In this document: one piece after another, positions 19,848-29,277 of the stretch | Layout of the letters: each line of letters starts with the position of its first letter | How positions within the stretch are numbered: the first letter of the stretch is position 1 | Source: Sthenelais limicola | Taxonomy: Eukaryota > Annelida > Polychaeta > Phyllodocida > Sigalionidae | Direction of reading: 5' to 3' | DNA: 64,000 nucleotides | Assembly (NCBI GenBank): GCA_942159475.1 | Contig: OW804099.1 | Coordinates: 9,563,954 to 9,627,953, forward strand | Translations under genes and position numbers: made by a program | The notes under the pieces: model-generated | What the model was told of the DNA's origin: nothing | Databases searched by the model: none | What the model saw: only the letters and a program-made list of their open reading frames with translations

Positions 19848-20640
19848 TTAAAGGTTTATTGCAATTAAGGGAGCTTCTTGCAGGTGACTGGACATGTCAA
19901 ACGTCTGGAACGGAATTAGGTTTCCTCTCTGAAGAATAGAGGGTCTCCCTTCACGATGTTTTGGAGGGATGGAAACCAAGGTTGGGCTGTCCACCATGGG
20001 GCAATGAGGATTCCTCTCGCTCTCTCTGAGCAAATCTTCTGTATACACTGTAGAATCAACCTGGGAAAACACTGAGTTAAAATTGGCCCAATTCTTTGAA
20101 AAGGCGCCACAGATTTCTGCTTCTGGGTCGGGACCCCAACTGGCATATCTATCTAGTTTGTGATTATCATTAGAAGCGAATAGGTCAATGTCTGGGGTAC
20201 CCCAGTGATAACAAATGGCTTTGAAAATTAAATCGTTAAGGCCCCATTCGGTGTTTTCTGTGTGGTGGCGTGCGGTCGGCATCAATGTTCTCAATGCCTG
20301 GGATGTAAGAGGCGGTTAGCCAATTGTTGCGTTCCTGACACCATTGCCAGACTTTTCGAGCGGCTATGTTACAGTTATGGGATTTTGTCCCTCTCCCTTT
20401 GTTTATGGGTGCCATTGCAGTGGTGTTATCCACTTGAACATGAAAAAAGGTGTCTGTAGTATGTGGGAACATGTTGTCAAGTACAGCTAGAACATCTAGG
20501 GCATTAATGTGGATATCATTCTCTACCCCTGACCATGTACCGTTGGCTCTTAGCTGACCACAAACTCCTCCCCACATATCTTCTGAAGCATCGGTGTTTA
20601 AAATAAGAGTGGGGGCTAAGGTCCTGATGACCCTGAAACC
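19848..20640 (-). pseudogene. RNase H and connection region of the DIRS-like element
   Basis: The RNase H-like part shows INALDVLAVLDNMF, VQVDNTTAM and YIPGIENIDADR. It is followed, in another frame, by a DIRS-type block WGTPDIDLFASNDNHKLDRY and SWGPDPEAEICGAFS. The frame shifts between the two near 20290. Both motifs are typical of DIRS/Ngaro pol proteins. Confidence 0.78.
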
Positions 20641-21475
20641 TGATAAAACAGTCTTCTCTCCTTGATTGGGAAATGTACATAAACCCTTCGAATTGAGATG
20701 AACCTGCCAGGATGAACGCAGAGTTTTTGTCTTTTTCTAGCGCTTTAATGTGTGCCTTTCCATAGTCCACCCCCTTCGTAAGATCGTTTAGAATGCCTAG
20801 GAGTGAGACCACTTCCCTGATAACAAAAGGCCCTGGTTGTAGTAATTTCCCTATGATGTTCCAGAACTCTCTTACTTTCGGTAGGTGACATGGTCGAGGA
20901 TGATATGGAATACCCCAAGAATGTCATGGTGGTGCTAGGAAAGAATGAAGATTTCTTAATGTTTATAAAGAATCCCAGATCTTGAAGGAGGCGGCATGTA
21001 AGGTACACAGACAATTTACAATTTTCTTTGGTTTGAGCAATTATGAATATGTCATCTAAATAATTCAAGCATTGTACTCCTTGTTCTCTCAGTCTAGCCA
21101 TAACTGGTTTCATAATCTTAGTAAAGCTCCATGGAGCTGAAGTCAGACCAAAAGGCATTGCATTGAAAGAGTAATATTTCCCTTCCCAACGAAAGGTGAG
21201 GTATCTTTTGTAATTTTCTGAGATGGGTATGGTGTAAAAAGTTTCTCTTAAATCAATAGACGCCATGTATGCATCTGGGTTTACCATTCGGAGAGCTGTG
21301 TTTAAGTCATCCATTTTAAAATGTGTCTTTGAAACCACGAGATTGAAATCCTTTAGATTTATTATTAACCTATGTTTATTGTTGGGTTTTGGTCTGAGGA
21401 ATATGTTTGAGACATAGCAATGTTTTGGTGAGACTTCTGAAACAATGTTCTTATCGATAAGTTTTTCCACTTCGA
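20640..21475 (-). pseudogene. Reverse transcriptase of the DIRS-like element
   Basis: Recognisable steps are FLRPKPNNKHRLIINLKDFN, SIDLRETFYTIPI, FNAMPFGLTSAPWSFTK, the catalytic YLDD in QCLNYLDDIFIIAQTK and MTFLGYSI. The Asp of the first catalytic motif is present (IDLRE). After about 20820 the frame shifts (LLGILNDLTKGVDYGKAHI continues in the next frame). Upstream (21485-21660) only a short fragment with VVFFNFRPRN is visible. Confidence 0.82.
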
Positions 21476-21660
21476 TTTGGACTAATGTTAAGATATACTA
21501 AGCTTACCTTGTTCGCTGCAGTATATCTGTAGAGGAGTATGCTGAAATCATATTGGTTTGTTTCAGTTGTGATTGGAGGTTGGTCATACCATACACAAAA
21601 TCGATCTCTAACCCGCTGATCATAGACAATATTTCTCGGTCTGAAGTTAAAGAATACCAC

Positions 21661-21800
21661 TGTAAGGAGGGGAAGGAATTCTCTGTATCATAGGTTGGGG
21701 AACAAGGACCACAACCTCACCTCAAGGAGTGGAAGGAATTCTCTGTATCATAGGTTGGGGAACAAGGACCACAACCTCACCTCAAGGAGGGGAAGGAATA
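21661..21800. repeat. 60-bp tandem duplication
   Basis: A 60-bp stretch starting GGAAGGAATTCTCTGTATCA is present twice, followed by a third partial start (GGGGAAGGAATAAACTG). Confidence 0.9.
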
Positions 21801-22039
21801 AACTGAACTTATAAAGTATTTTCTCTATACATTGTTCTTCCTGGGGGAGTGTTTAAAACGTAGAATATTTTCCAGCCTAGGCCTTTGATACAGAGATCAC
21901 TCAGCTACCCTGGCTAAAGACATTCACAAACTTGTCTGCAGCCCTCATCATATCAGATTTGGATCAGGATCGGGACTCGATCAGTTATGGTCTATCACTC
22001 TAGCTACTTCGCCAGCAGGGCAGTTGTTGGAGCAACTAA

Positions 22040-22190
22040 TATCATTCTAGCACCATATCTATCAGCTATAGTTTCTAGCACCAAGTCTATCAGCTGTGGT
22101 TTCTAGCCACAAGTCTATCAGCTGCGGTTCCTAGCACCAAGTCTATCAGCTGTGGTTTCTACCACCAAGTCTATCAGCTATGGTCTATCA
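22040..22190. repeat. 29-bp minisatellite
   Basis: Five to six copies of a unit with TCTAGCACCAAG and TCTATCAGCTGTGGTT. Confidence 0.9.
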
Positions 22191-24076
22191 CCTCCTTTAC
22201 TGTGTGATGGTTTGACTCTTTACGTCGAGGGCCCTCAACCTGGGGGGAGGTTCATATGCTGGCACCCAGAGATGCCGTTGGGGATGGAACAACCTCAGTC
22301 CGGAAGCGCATAGAATCGAAGACAAATATGCGTTCAAGAAGTACACTGAACGTCTTCTATCCCCCTTTTAGATATAAGTCTACTGGTTGGGTACCTTGCC
22401 TTCCCCCCAGCATTTATATATATATCTATATTCATATTTGTATTGCTGCATTTCGTATATTTTGTAAATAATGGGTGTAAACGCGCACTCTATCTCAACC
22501 TGTGCCTTATGTAGCTTGCATTTGCAACAACCTGTACCGTATGTAGATCGCATATAGATCATTCTTCAATTTAGCTAAAATAGTCATATATATTAGTATG
22601 TATGTCATGTTCGGTTTAATGTCGTGAATATTGAATGACAAATTACCTAGGTCGCATGTTAAGGTTGCAAATGAGGACAACTTGTTTTTAGTGACCCCTC
22701 ATATTGTCAGCCTATTACCTTGTGTAGTTAATGTCAATATTATATATCTTTGTAGTGATCATTAAGTATAGTTAATGTCAACGCAACTTTATCGCAGCCA
22801 CTGTATCTCCTTGTTATGATCATTAGACTGTCACACTTACTTACTTACTTTTAGACTAAATGTCACCTCTGTGACATGTACTGATAATTTGAATTTGAAT
22901 GGATAAATGTTGATCTACTTGGCTTGATAGCATTTAATGGTGTGAGCTCTGCAGTCTCACAAGTTGGTCAGTCAACCTGTTACTATTACCAAATATTGGC
23001 ATGAAATTACATCCTCTCACAATGTAAATAACCATCTCACATCTCATCACATCTCTTGCAATACATGTATTATGTAAACATTTTGTACCAATTTGTAACT
23101 TTTCTGTTAATAAGTCAAAAACCTAATCGGCACTCTTCGGGAGACCTAGAATTCTAGACCTGAGCGACCGCATTGTATATTCCATCAGCAATTCAAAGGA
23201 TTTTTGAATTTGAATTTGACTGGTGTTGCATGGACTGTCCCACCCATTGCCCCTTCCTAATGGGATACTAATAGCAGCTGATGATATGGTCAAGTAGTTG
23301 TAGTTGAAAAAGTCAGTCGTAAAATAAAAAGAATCAGTCATAAAGTAATTGTACAGTTGTAAAAGTAGTTGCAAAGTAAAAAAAAAAGTTTGTTGTTAAG
23401 TCGAAAAGATTAGTCAGAAAGCCGAAAAAAGTCAGTTGCTAAGTCTAGGGGTTCATCTGACTTGTTCTACTGCAAATCTATTTACAAACTTTAATATTTC
23501 CCATGTTTATGCAATAAAGATCAAAATGATCCTAAGAATTATGAGAATATGCCTAAACATGATTCAGAATGTATATTTTGCAAACAAAAAATCTGTAAAA
23601 GAGAAGTAGGCCAAGACCACATGCAGGGCAGTGACACAGGGGGGGGGGGCAATGGGTGAGTTGTTGAACCCATACATCAAACTGGAATAATGCTGGAATA
23701 AGTTCCAAGCAAATGGTGATGTATGGGAGAAACCTAACTCTCTGAGCTAGGGAATATTGTAATCATATTAGAATAGATATACAGCTGTCCCGATTTTGAT
23801 AGGATTTATGAAGTAAGTTGATTCGTGGCTACAGATACAACAGGTCGTTGTCATTAGTCGATTGATGAGTCGAGATAATAATTGGAATAAAATAAGTATG
23901 TATTAGGTAAAAATTATCGTGATAATATGACTGTCTTGCATATTTGTGACACGGCGCAGGTGGTGGTGCTACTATCTGTTTTTATCACTCAGGTATTTTG
24001 TATAATTAATTGTTTTGATATATCATTTAATATTATTTAAAGAACATCATCATGTACTGAGATATAGTGTAAATAT
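22191..24076. other. AT-rich spacer, no gene recognised
   Basis: Contains short low-complexity runs only: TATATATA at about 22420, GTCAGT/GTAAAG words at 23290-23440, and a 10-G run at 23640. An AATTTGAATTTGAAT word at about 22885 resembles some LINE tails but has no coding sequence attached. Confidence 0.5.
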
Positions 24077-24535
24077 TTGTTGTTGTTGTTGAGACTTTTA
24101 TTAGCCAGGTGGCAATGTCGATGGGTCTAAGCTCCCAGCTTCGGGAGGGTTTCAAGCCCTATCGGACACTACATGAATTTATATTTGTAGGGGTAAACAA
24201 TACTCCATGGCGTCGACGACACACAGGAGGCCCCTACTTATGGAGGTCTCAAACAACAATAATTTAAATCAAGATTACGCTTAGAAACAGCACCCAATCA
24301 TATTGAGTGAGACAATATTTAGTAGGTAATAGTACCAAAAGGATAATATTACAGAGTAAATATAAAGAGCCTCTTGGGCAAAATACAAAATGGTTATAAA
24401 TATACAAAATACAATAAAACAAAGTTCGTAGTTCGAGTCAAAATCCGAGGAGGGAAGGAAGGGGGGGGGGAGAGAGAAGGGAAGGAAGATGGAAAAAGGG
24501 GGGGGGGGGGGGAGGTAGATATGGAGACAGTAATG
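24077..24535 (-). other. 3' UTR and tail of the LINE
   Basis: Contains C runs (G runs on the plus strand at 24462-24512), a conserved-looking stem CCTCCCGAAGCTGGGAG at about 24130-24150 and the terminal CAA repeats that could serve as the reverse-transcription recognition end. Confidence 0.6.
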
Positions 24536-27382
24536 TTAGTAGAGATAATTATTGTCCGTCCAAATTTCTGTGCTTTTGATTTTATTAGTATAAGCTTTAC
24601 TTGTGTCGGATGTTTGGATGTTTGTGTCGAGAGAGTTCCAGTATAGTGGAAGTTTGTAAAAGATAGATCTTCGTATCAGCTCAAGTCGAGGGGCCGGACA
24701 CCTAAATGAAATGCGATCTGGATTGTGTCGACGTGTGACTCTGGTTTTAGGTTCAAGCATTCTCTCACTTTGCCTTAGTCTAAATGCCTGTTGCAAAATA
24801 TGGAGTCTCCTCCTCTGCTTAAGGGGGAGCAGGCTGAACTGTGTATGGAAGTCATCTGTGTTTTGAAAACGATTTGATCTTGTTATTATTCTGAGTGCGC
24901 GATTTTGTAGAATTTGTAGAAACTGTAATTTTGATTTAGGGGCCGAATCATAGAATATGTCAGATTGATCTAAAAGAGGAAGAATGCTGGTTTTGTAGAT
25001 TTGGGCACTAAGTTGAACGTTAAGCCTGCTCCTAAGGTGCTTAAAAAGCCATAGTTTATGTGACACTTTTTTCCTTATGCTTGCAAGGTGTTTGTTAAAG
25101 GTAAGGGCACCGTCGACGACAGTCCCTAAGTATTTATATTCATTTACTTCTTCAAGCTGAGTTGTGCCAACATAAAGCTTGTGAGCAGAGGATTCGACTC
25201 CCCATTTGGACCTCCGCAAGGGTTTATCAAGAAAAGTAATGATTTTTGACTTTCCTTCGTTAAGAGAGATTTTATTTTTTCTGCACCAGATCAAAATATT
25301 ATTCAGATCTTCCTGAAGTTGTTGAGAAATAGTGGTGATATTGTTACCTGTTATGCATATAATAGTGTCATCGGCAAAGAGTTGAAGGTGGGAATTTTTA
25401 GTATGGTGGGGCAGGTCATTAATGTAAATGGAAAATAGTATTGGGCCTAGTGTGGTCCCCTGAGGGACTCCACAGGATATGGTATTGGTAGAGGAATGAC
25501 TACTATTCACAGAGACTTGTTGTTGCCTATTGCGTAAATAATCGGTGAACCAACTCAATTCAGTGCCGGTTAAGCCAATTCCTTTTAGTTTTTGAAGTAA
25601 TATATTATGATCGACAGTATCAAACGCCTTGCGGAAGTCCAAAAACACAGCTCTACATAATTGTTTTTTGTTTATAGCTTCATATACAATGTTTAAGAAA
25701 GAAGTCACTGCATCATTCGTAGAGTGGTCAGGCCTAAAGCCATATTGATCACTAAACAGAATGTTATGGTTTTCCAAATGTTGCATTAATTGCTTCTGAA
25801 CCACTTTTTCTAAGATTTTGGCTGGCAAGCAGATACTGGTGATAGGACGATAGTTGCCTGGGGTTGTATGGTCACCAGTTTTAAAGAGAGGGGTAACTTT
25901 GCCTATCTTCCACTTAGTAGGAATAATGCTGGAAGTCAAGGAGAGATCTATAAGGTATTTGAATTGGTTTATCAGGGTTCGCAAGATTGATTTCAAAAGA
26001 GGTGTTTTTAGGTGGGTCAGACCTGATGCTTTATATTGGGGACAGCTGTTAATTAGCAGTAGTAGGTCGTGGTTTGTTATTGAGCTAAACTGGAATTTTG
26101 GAGTAGCATGGTGAATATTTTTCTTATTGTAATCATCTTCTTCAGTTTGACTAAGTGGGGTGATTTTGTCAGCAAGTTTGGACCCAATGGAGGCAAAATA
26201 GTCATTAAAGGTGTTGGGTATTTCCTGGGGATCAACATTTAAATCGTCAATGGTTAATTTTATTTGTTCATGGCTAGTTGATTTCTCAGGGTTGATAAGG
26301 GGCTTGACCTTGTCCCAGAACTTGTGTGGGTTGTCAGCGCATTCTAATATGGAGTTCTTGATAAATTCATTTTTTAAACTCTTTGCTAGTTTGTTTACCT
26401 GCCTCCTTAGGGCCCTTGCTTGATCAAATAGAGTGGTGGATTTGTATCTCCTTGCCAGCTTAAAATACTTATCCCGTTGTTTCATTAAGTCGAACAATTC
26501 GCCATTTATCCATTCGCATCGAGTGCGTACATTCTTGAACTCTCGGACAGGACACATCCTGTCTAATAAACGATTAATTTGTTGTTCCATAATGTCCCAA
26601 CATTCATTCGGGTCACGTGACGTATAAAATTTTGTCCAGTCATGATCACGAAGGATTTGAAGGAATATTTCCTCATTAAAGTTCTTGTAAGATCTAGTTT
26701 GGAAAGAAGTCTTAGAATACGTCATTTTGATTTTCTTTCTAACAATATAGGTTGGCTTATGGTCCGATATATTAAGGTCAATTACTCCAGATTTTAATAT
26801 AAATCTGGAGTTAGTGTAAGCGTGGTCCAGGATGGTGGCAGTAGAGGTGGTAATTCGGGTGGGTTCATCAATTAATTGAGTTAGTTGGTTTACAGACGCG
26901 AATTTTGCGAGTTCTTTAGAAGGGGTACAGGTGTCATTAAAATTAATGTTAAAGTCCCCAAGAATAAAAATTTCATGGTTTGGGTGTAGGGTACTAATCA
27001 ATGTTTGTAGGGAATCAATAGCTGCAGAATATTGGCCGCTAGGTGGCCTGTAGATGTTCAAAATAACTTTAGTTTTGTGGTTTTCCTCTTCTAGTAGAAG
27101 GGTTTGGATTTCTATGTTGGGGTTGCTGATGTTCTGCTCTGCTAATTTATTGCTATCAAGTTTTAATTTATCTTTGTAATAAACTGCCACACCGCCACCT
27201 CTAGCTTTGCCTCCTGTTCTATCAGATCTAGCCAAATTATAATTGGGGATAAGAAGTTGGCTAGAATTAGTCCTGTCCGAGAGCCAAGTTTCATTTAATA
27301 ACAAAATGTCAACCCCCGACTTGAGCAAAAGAGTCTCCACCTCCTCGAAGTTCCTCGATAGACTACGAATATTTAGGGACAT
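24536..27382 (-). CDS. LINE endonuclease-reverse transcriptase
   Basis: 948 residues, uninterrupted. Residues 1-210 form an APE-type endonuclease: SLNIRSL, NETWL (Glu31), GDFNIN (Asp143, Asn145) and SDH (206-208). Residues about 485-760 form the reverse transcriptase: GNYRPITSI, LDFRKAFDTVDH (Asp582), GVPQGTTLGPILF and FADD (669-672) in place of the commoner YADD. The C-terminus ends with KLPLYWNSLD. All catalytic residues are present. The open frame extends about 30 codons upstream without another ATG, so ATG 27382 is the first possible AUG start. The protein would nick target DNA and prime reverse transcription from it. Confidence 0.92.
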   Translation of the reverse strand: MSLNIRSLSRNFEEVETLLLKSGVDILLLNETWLSDRTNSSQLLIPNYNLARSDRTGGKARGGGVAVYYKDKLKLDSNKLAEQNISNPNIEIQTLLLEEENHKTKVILNIYRPPSGQYSAAIDSLQTLISTLHPNHEIFILGDFNINFNDTCTPSKELAKFASVNQLTQLIDEPTRITTSTATILDHAYTNSRFILKSGVIDLNISDHKPTYIVRKKIKMTYSKTSFQTRSYKNFNEEIFLQILRDHDWTKFYTSRDPNECWDIMEQQINRLLDRMCPVREFKNVRTRCEWINGELFDLMKQRDKYFKLARRYKSTTLFDQARALRRQVNKLAKSLKNEFIKNSILECADNPHKFWDKVKPLINPEKSTSHEQIKLTIDDLNVDPQEIPNTFNDYFASIGSKLADKITPLSQTEEDDYNKKNIHHATPKFQFSSITNHDLLLLINSCPQYKASGLTHLKTPLLKSILRTLINQFKYLIDLSLTSSIIPTKWKIGKVTPLFKTGDHTTPGNYRPITSICLPAKILEKVVQKQLMQHLENHNILFSDQYGFRPDHSTNDAVTSFLNIVYEAINKKQLCRAVFLDFRKAFDTVDHNILLQKLKGIGLTGTELSWFTDYLRNRQQQVSVNSSHSSTNTISCGVPQGTTLGPILFSIYINDLPHHTKNSHLQLFADDTIICITGNNITTISQQLQEDLNNILIWCRKNKISLNEGKSKIITFLDKPLRRSKWGVESSAHKLYVGTTQLEEVNEYKYLGTVVDGALTFNKHLASIRKKVSHKLWLFKHLRSRLNVQLSAQIYKTSILPLLDQSDIFYDSAPKSKLQFLQILQNRALRIITRSNRFQNTDDFHTQFSLLPLKQRRRLHILQQAFRLRQSERMLEPKTRVTRRHNPDRISFRCPAPRLELIRRSIFYKLPLYWNSLDTNIQTSDTSKAYTNKIKSTEIWTDNNYLY

Positions 27383-28584
27383 AATTTTTAGTCCCTTGGT
27401 ACATGATAATGTATTTAATTGACTTAATGAGTCGCCATCCAGCTTGGTGGCAAGTCATTAGAGCACCTTCGCCCACCTGAGCGCAACTGAGTAAATAATA
27501 GGTGGTTTCATATACATTAACTATAGACTGTGAGCAGCAAAGGTGCGATACTCAGGTGGGGGGAGATGGATTCAACCCTGGTCTATAATAGTAGTTTTTC
27601 AATTTATTTTTAGTTTGTAATAATAAGATTCCGTTGGATGAAAACAGAGATGTCTAAATTAATGTAGTAAGATGTTAGTATTTCTAACAGGATCAGCTGC
27701 GAGTATATTTAAAGGATATAATAAATGTTATGATGATAAAAGTATCAGTATAGAATATGGTTACAGATGTACATATAATTTTAAATAGATTATAGTTATA
27801 TATTGAGGTAGTGTTGGATTGTTACGTGGCGAACGAGAGAGTAAACATGGGGCAAGACAGGCATCAGATAGGGGTAAACCGTATTGTATTTCAAAATTTC
27901 TAATATCAAAATTCAGAAGGAATTCTCCATAACGCAAAGAAGGGAAAAAATAATACAATTCATTTCATTTCACAAATTTCACAAACTCAGCAAGTAATCA
28001 ATAGAGAAAATATTCAATAGAGAAAGTAGTGAGTGTCAGATTATAAGTGTCAATATAATTCGGTACAGTCCAGGCATTGTAGAGGGGTTGGTGTTATTTA
28101 TACGACTAGAGCTCCGTCGACGACAGTAGCTATAGAGGGGTAATAAATGTTAGTTCGTTCAAAAGAGAATATGTATATATTCACCAACCTCTTGTTCCAC
28201 GTTTTATGGAAATTGACTTGAAATACCTGGGAGAGACGAAATGGTAGCTTGAGGAGATTCAATTGAAGTCAGTTCATGATTTATCTAGAAGTATGCACTA
28301 GAGCTGAGTAGTGGAGGTATTTATGTAACACTAGCACTTGTCCCGTCGACGACAGTGACAGTGTAGTGTAAACAAAGTAGCAACCAGTGGTGTAATAATA
28401 GAGCAGGCACAAACAAGGGGTATGATATATATATATGTAGTGGAGATTAGACTTGGTTGTTGTAGTGGTAGAATATGAAGGTATATGTAGTATAAGAGTA
28501 GAGTGTTGGACGTGCAAATTGATTTCTCAATAATTCAAATTCAGATCAGGCCCGTCGACGACAGTGAGTGATTGAATGAATTAA
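27383..28584 (-). other. Spacer between LINE esterase ORF and endonuclease-RT ORF
   Basis: No long open frame. It carries repeated copies of CTGTCGTCGACGG (sense) at 28115, 28344 and 28553, a truncated copy at 28601 just inside the esterase ORF, and two more in the element at 25111 and 24211. The 1.2-kb length is unusual between LINE ORFs and raises the question of how the downstream ORF is translated. Confidence 0.6.
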
Positions 28585-29277
28585 CTAGATAGATTGCAGC
28601 CGACGACAGATCTGGGCTAATTTCCATGCCCATTCATCCACCCCTTTCGGTGGTAGATGACAGCCATCAGGAAGACGGTAATACAGGTTTTTGTGGACTT
28701 GTTTGTAATTGGGGTGAATAAAGGTGTTGGTGAACGGGGTTGGAAGGATAGAAGCTTCATTCTTATTAAAGATAGCCTTGTTAACTTCCACAATTGTGGT
28801 ATCCAGTCGAGCTTGGTCGGGGTGGGTGGTGTTTTGGCCGTTGTATACCGCCAAGTCCATACCAACAATGGGACAGAAAATCACAAAGGTGGAAGAGGGA
28901 AGAATAGCCTGCTCAATCTGGTGCTGCACATATTCCATATCTTCAGTGTATGCGGATAGTGATTCTGCTAAAGTGGGGTGCGCTAGGGACACTAGTTTAG
29001 TGACCGAGTCCTTGCGCGTAATGGTACACAGTCCAGACAGAATGAAGGTGTATCTAGGTCTAAATCGAACAATGGCGTCCTGGGCCAGGTATGAGGATAT
29101 CCTGAGGGAGGCACCTGCGAATGTATGAGTTGTAAATATAGAAGGGTCAATATAATTGTCCAGGCGCTGTTCTAGTTTACGAATACGGGAGTCTCCTATA
29201 AAGAGGAATTCCTGTCTGGGGCCCGCCATGTTAATCCAGTTGTGTAGAGAGTAAAGAGAGCTATCCAAATGTAGCAT
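28585..29277 (-). CDS. SGNH/GDSL esterase-like ORF of the LINE
   Basis: 230 residues. FLFIGDSRIRKL holds the GDS block with the nucleophile Ser, and DGCHLPPKGVDEW holds the D-x-x-H block near the C-terminus, so the catalytic triad ends are present. CR1-like LINEs are known to carry esterase domains in ORF1; here it is a separate frame. Its ATG overlaps the ORF1 stop in AATGCTACATTTGGATAG, an arrangement that would permit termination-reinitiation. A second in-frame ATG (MAGPRQEFLF, at 29229) sits closer to the domain. The substrate is unknown; a lipid or acyl-ester role has been proposed for such domains. Confidence 0.8.
   Translation of the reverse strand: MLHLDSSLYSLHNWINMAGPRQEFLFIGDSRIRKLEQRLDNYIDPSIFTTHTFAGASLRISSYLAQDAIVRFRPRYTFILSGLCTITRKDSVTKLVSLAHPTLAESLSAYTEDMEYVQHQIEQAILPSSTFVIFCPIVGMDLAVYNGQNTTHPDQARLDTTIVEVNKAIFNKNEASILPTPFTNTFIHPNYKQVHKNLYYRLPDGCHLPPKGVDEWAWKLAQICRRLQSI

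Larger units (their letters stand above)
18690..21660 (-). mobile_element. Degenerate DIRS-like retrotransposon
   Basis: Minus-strand order is reverse transcriptase, RNase H, then a tyrosine recombinase, which is the DIRS-type arrangement. All parts show frameshifts or stops, and a 25-bp minisatellite has expanded inside. No gag could be identified upstream. Terminal repeats of the element were not found by eye, so its ends are approximate. Confidence 0.8.

Noticed and set aside
28281..28517. 78-codon frame in the LINE spacer
   Set aside because: Low-complexity (ATAT and Thr runs), no domain.
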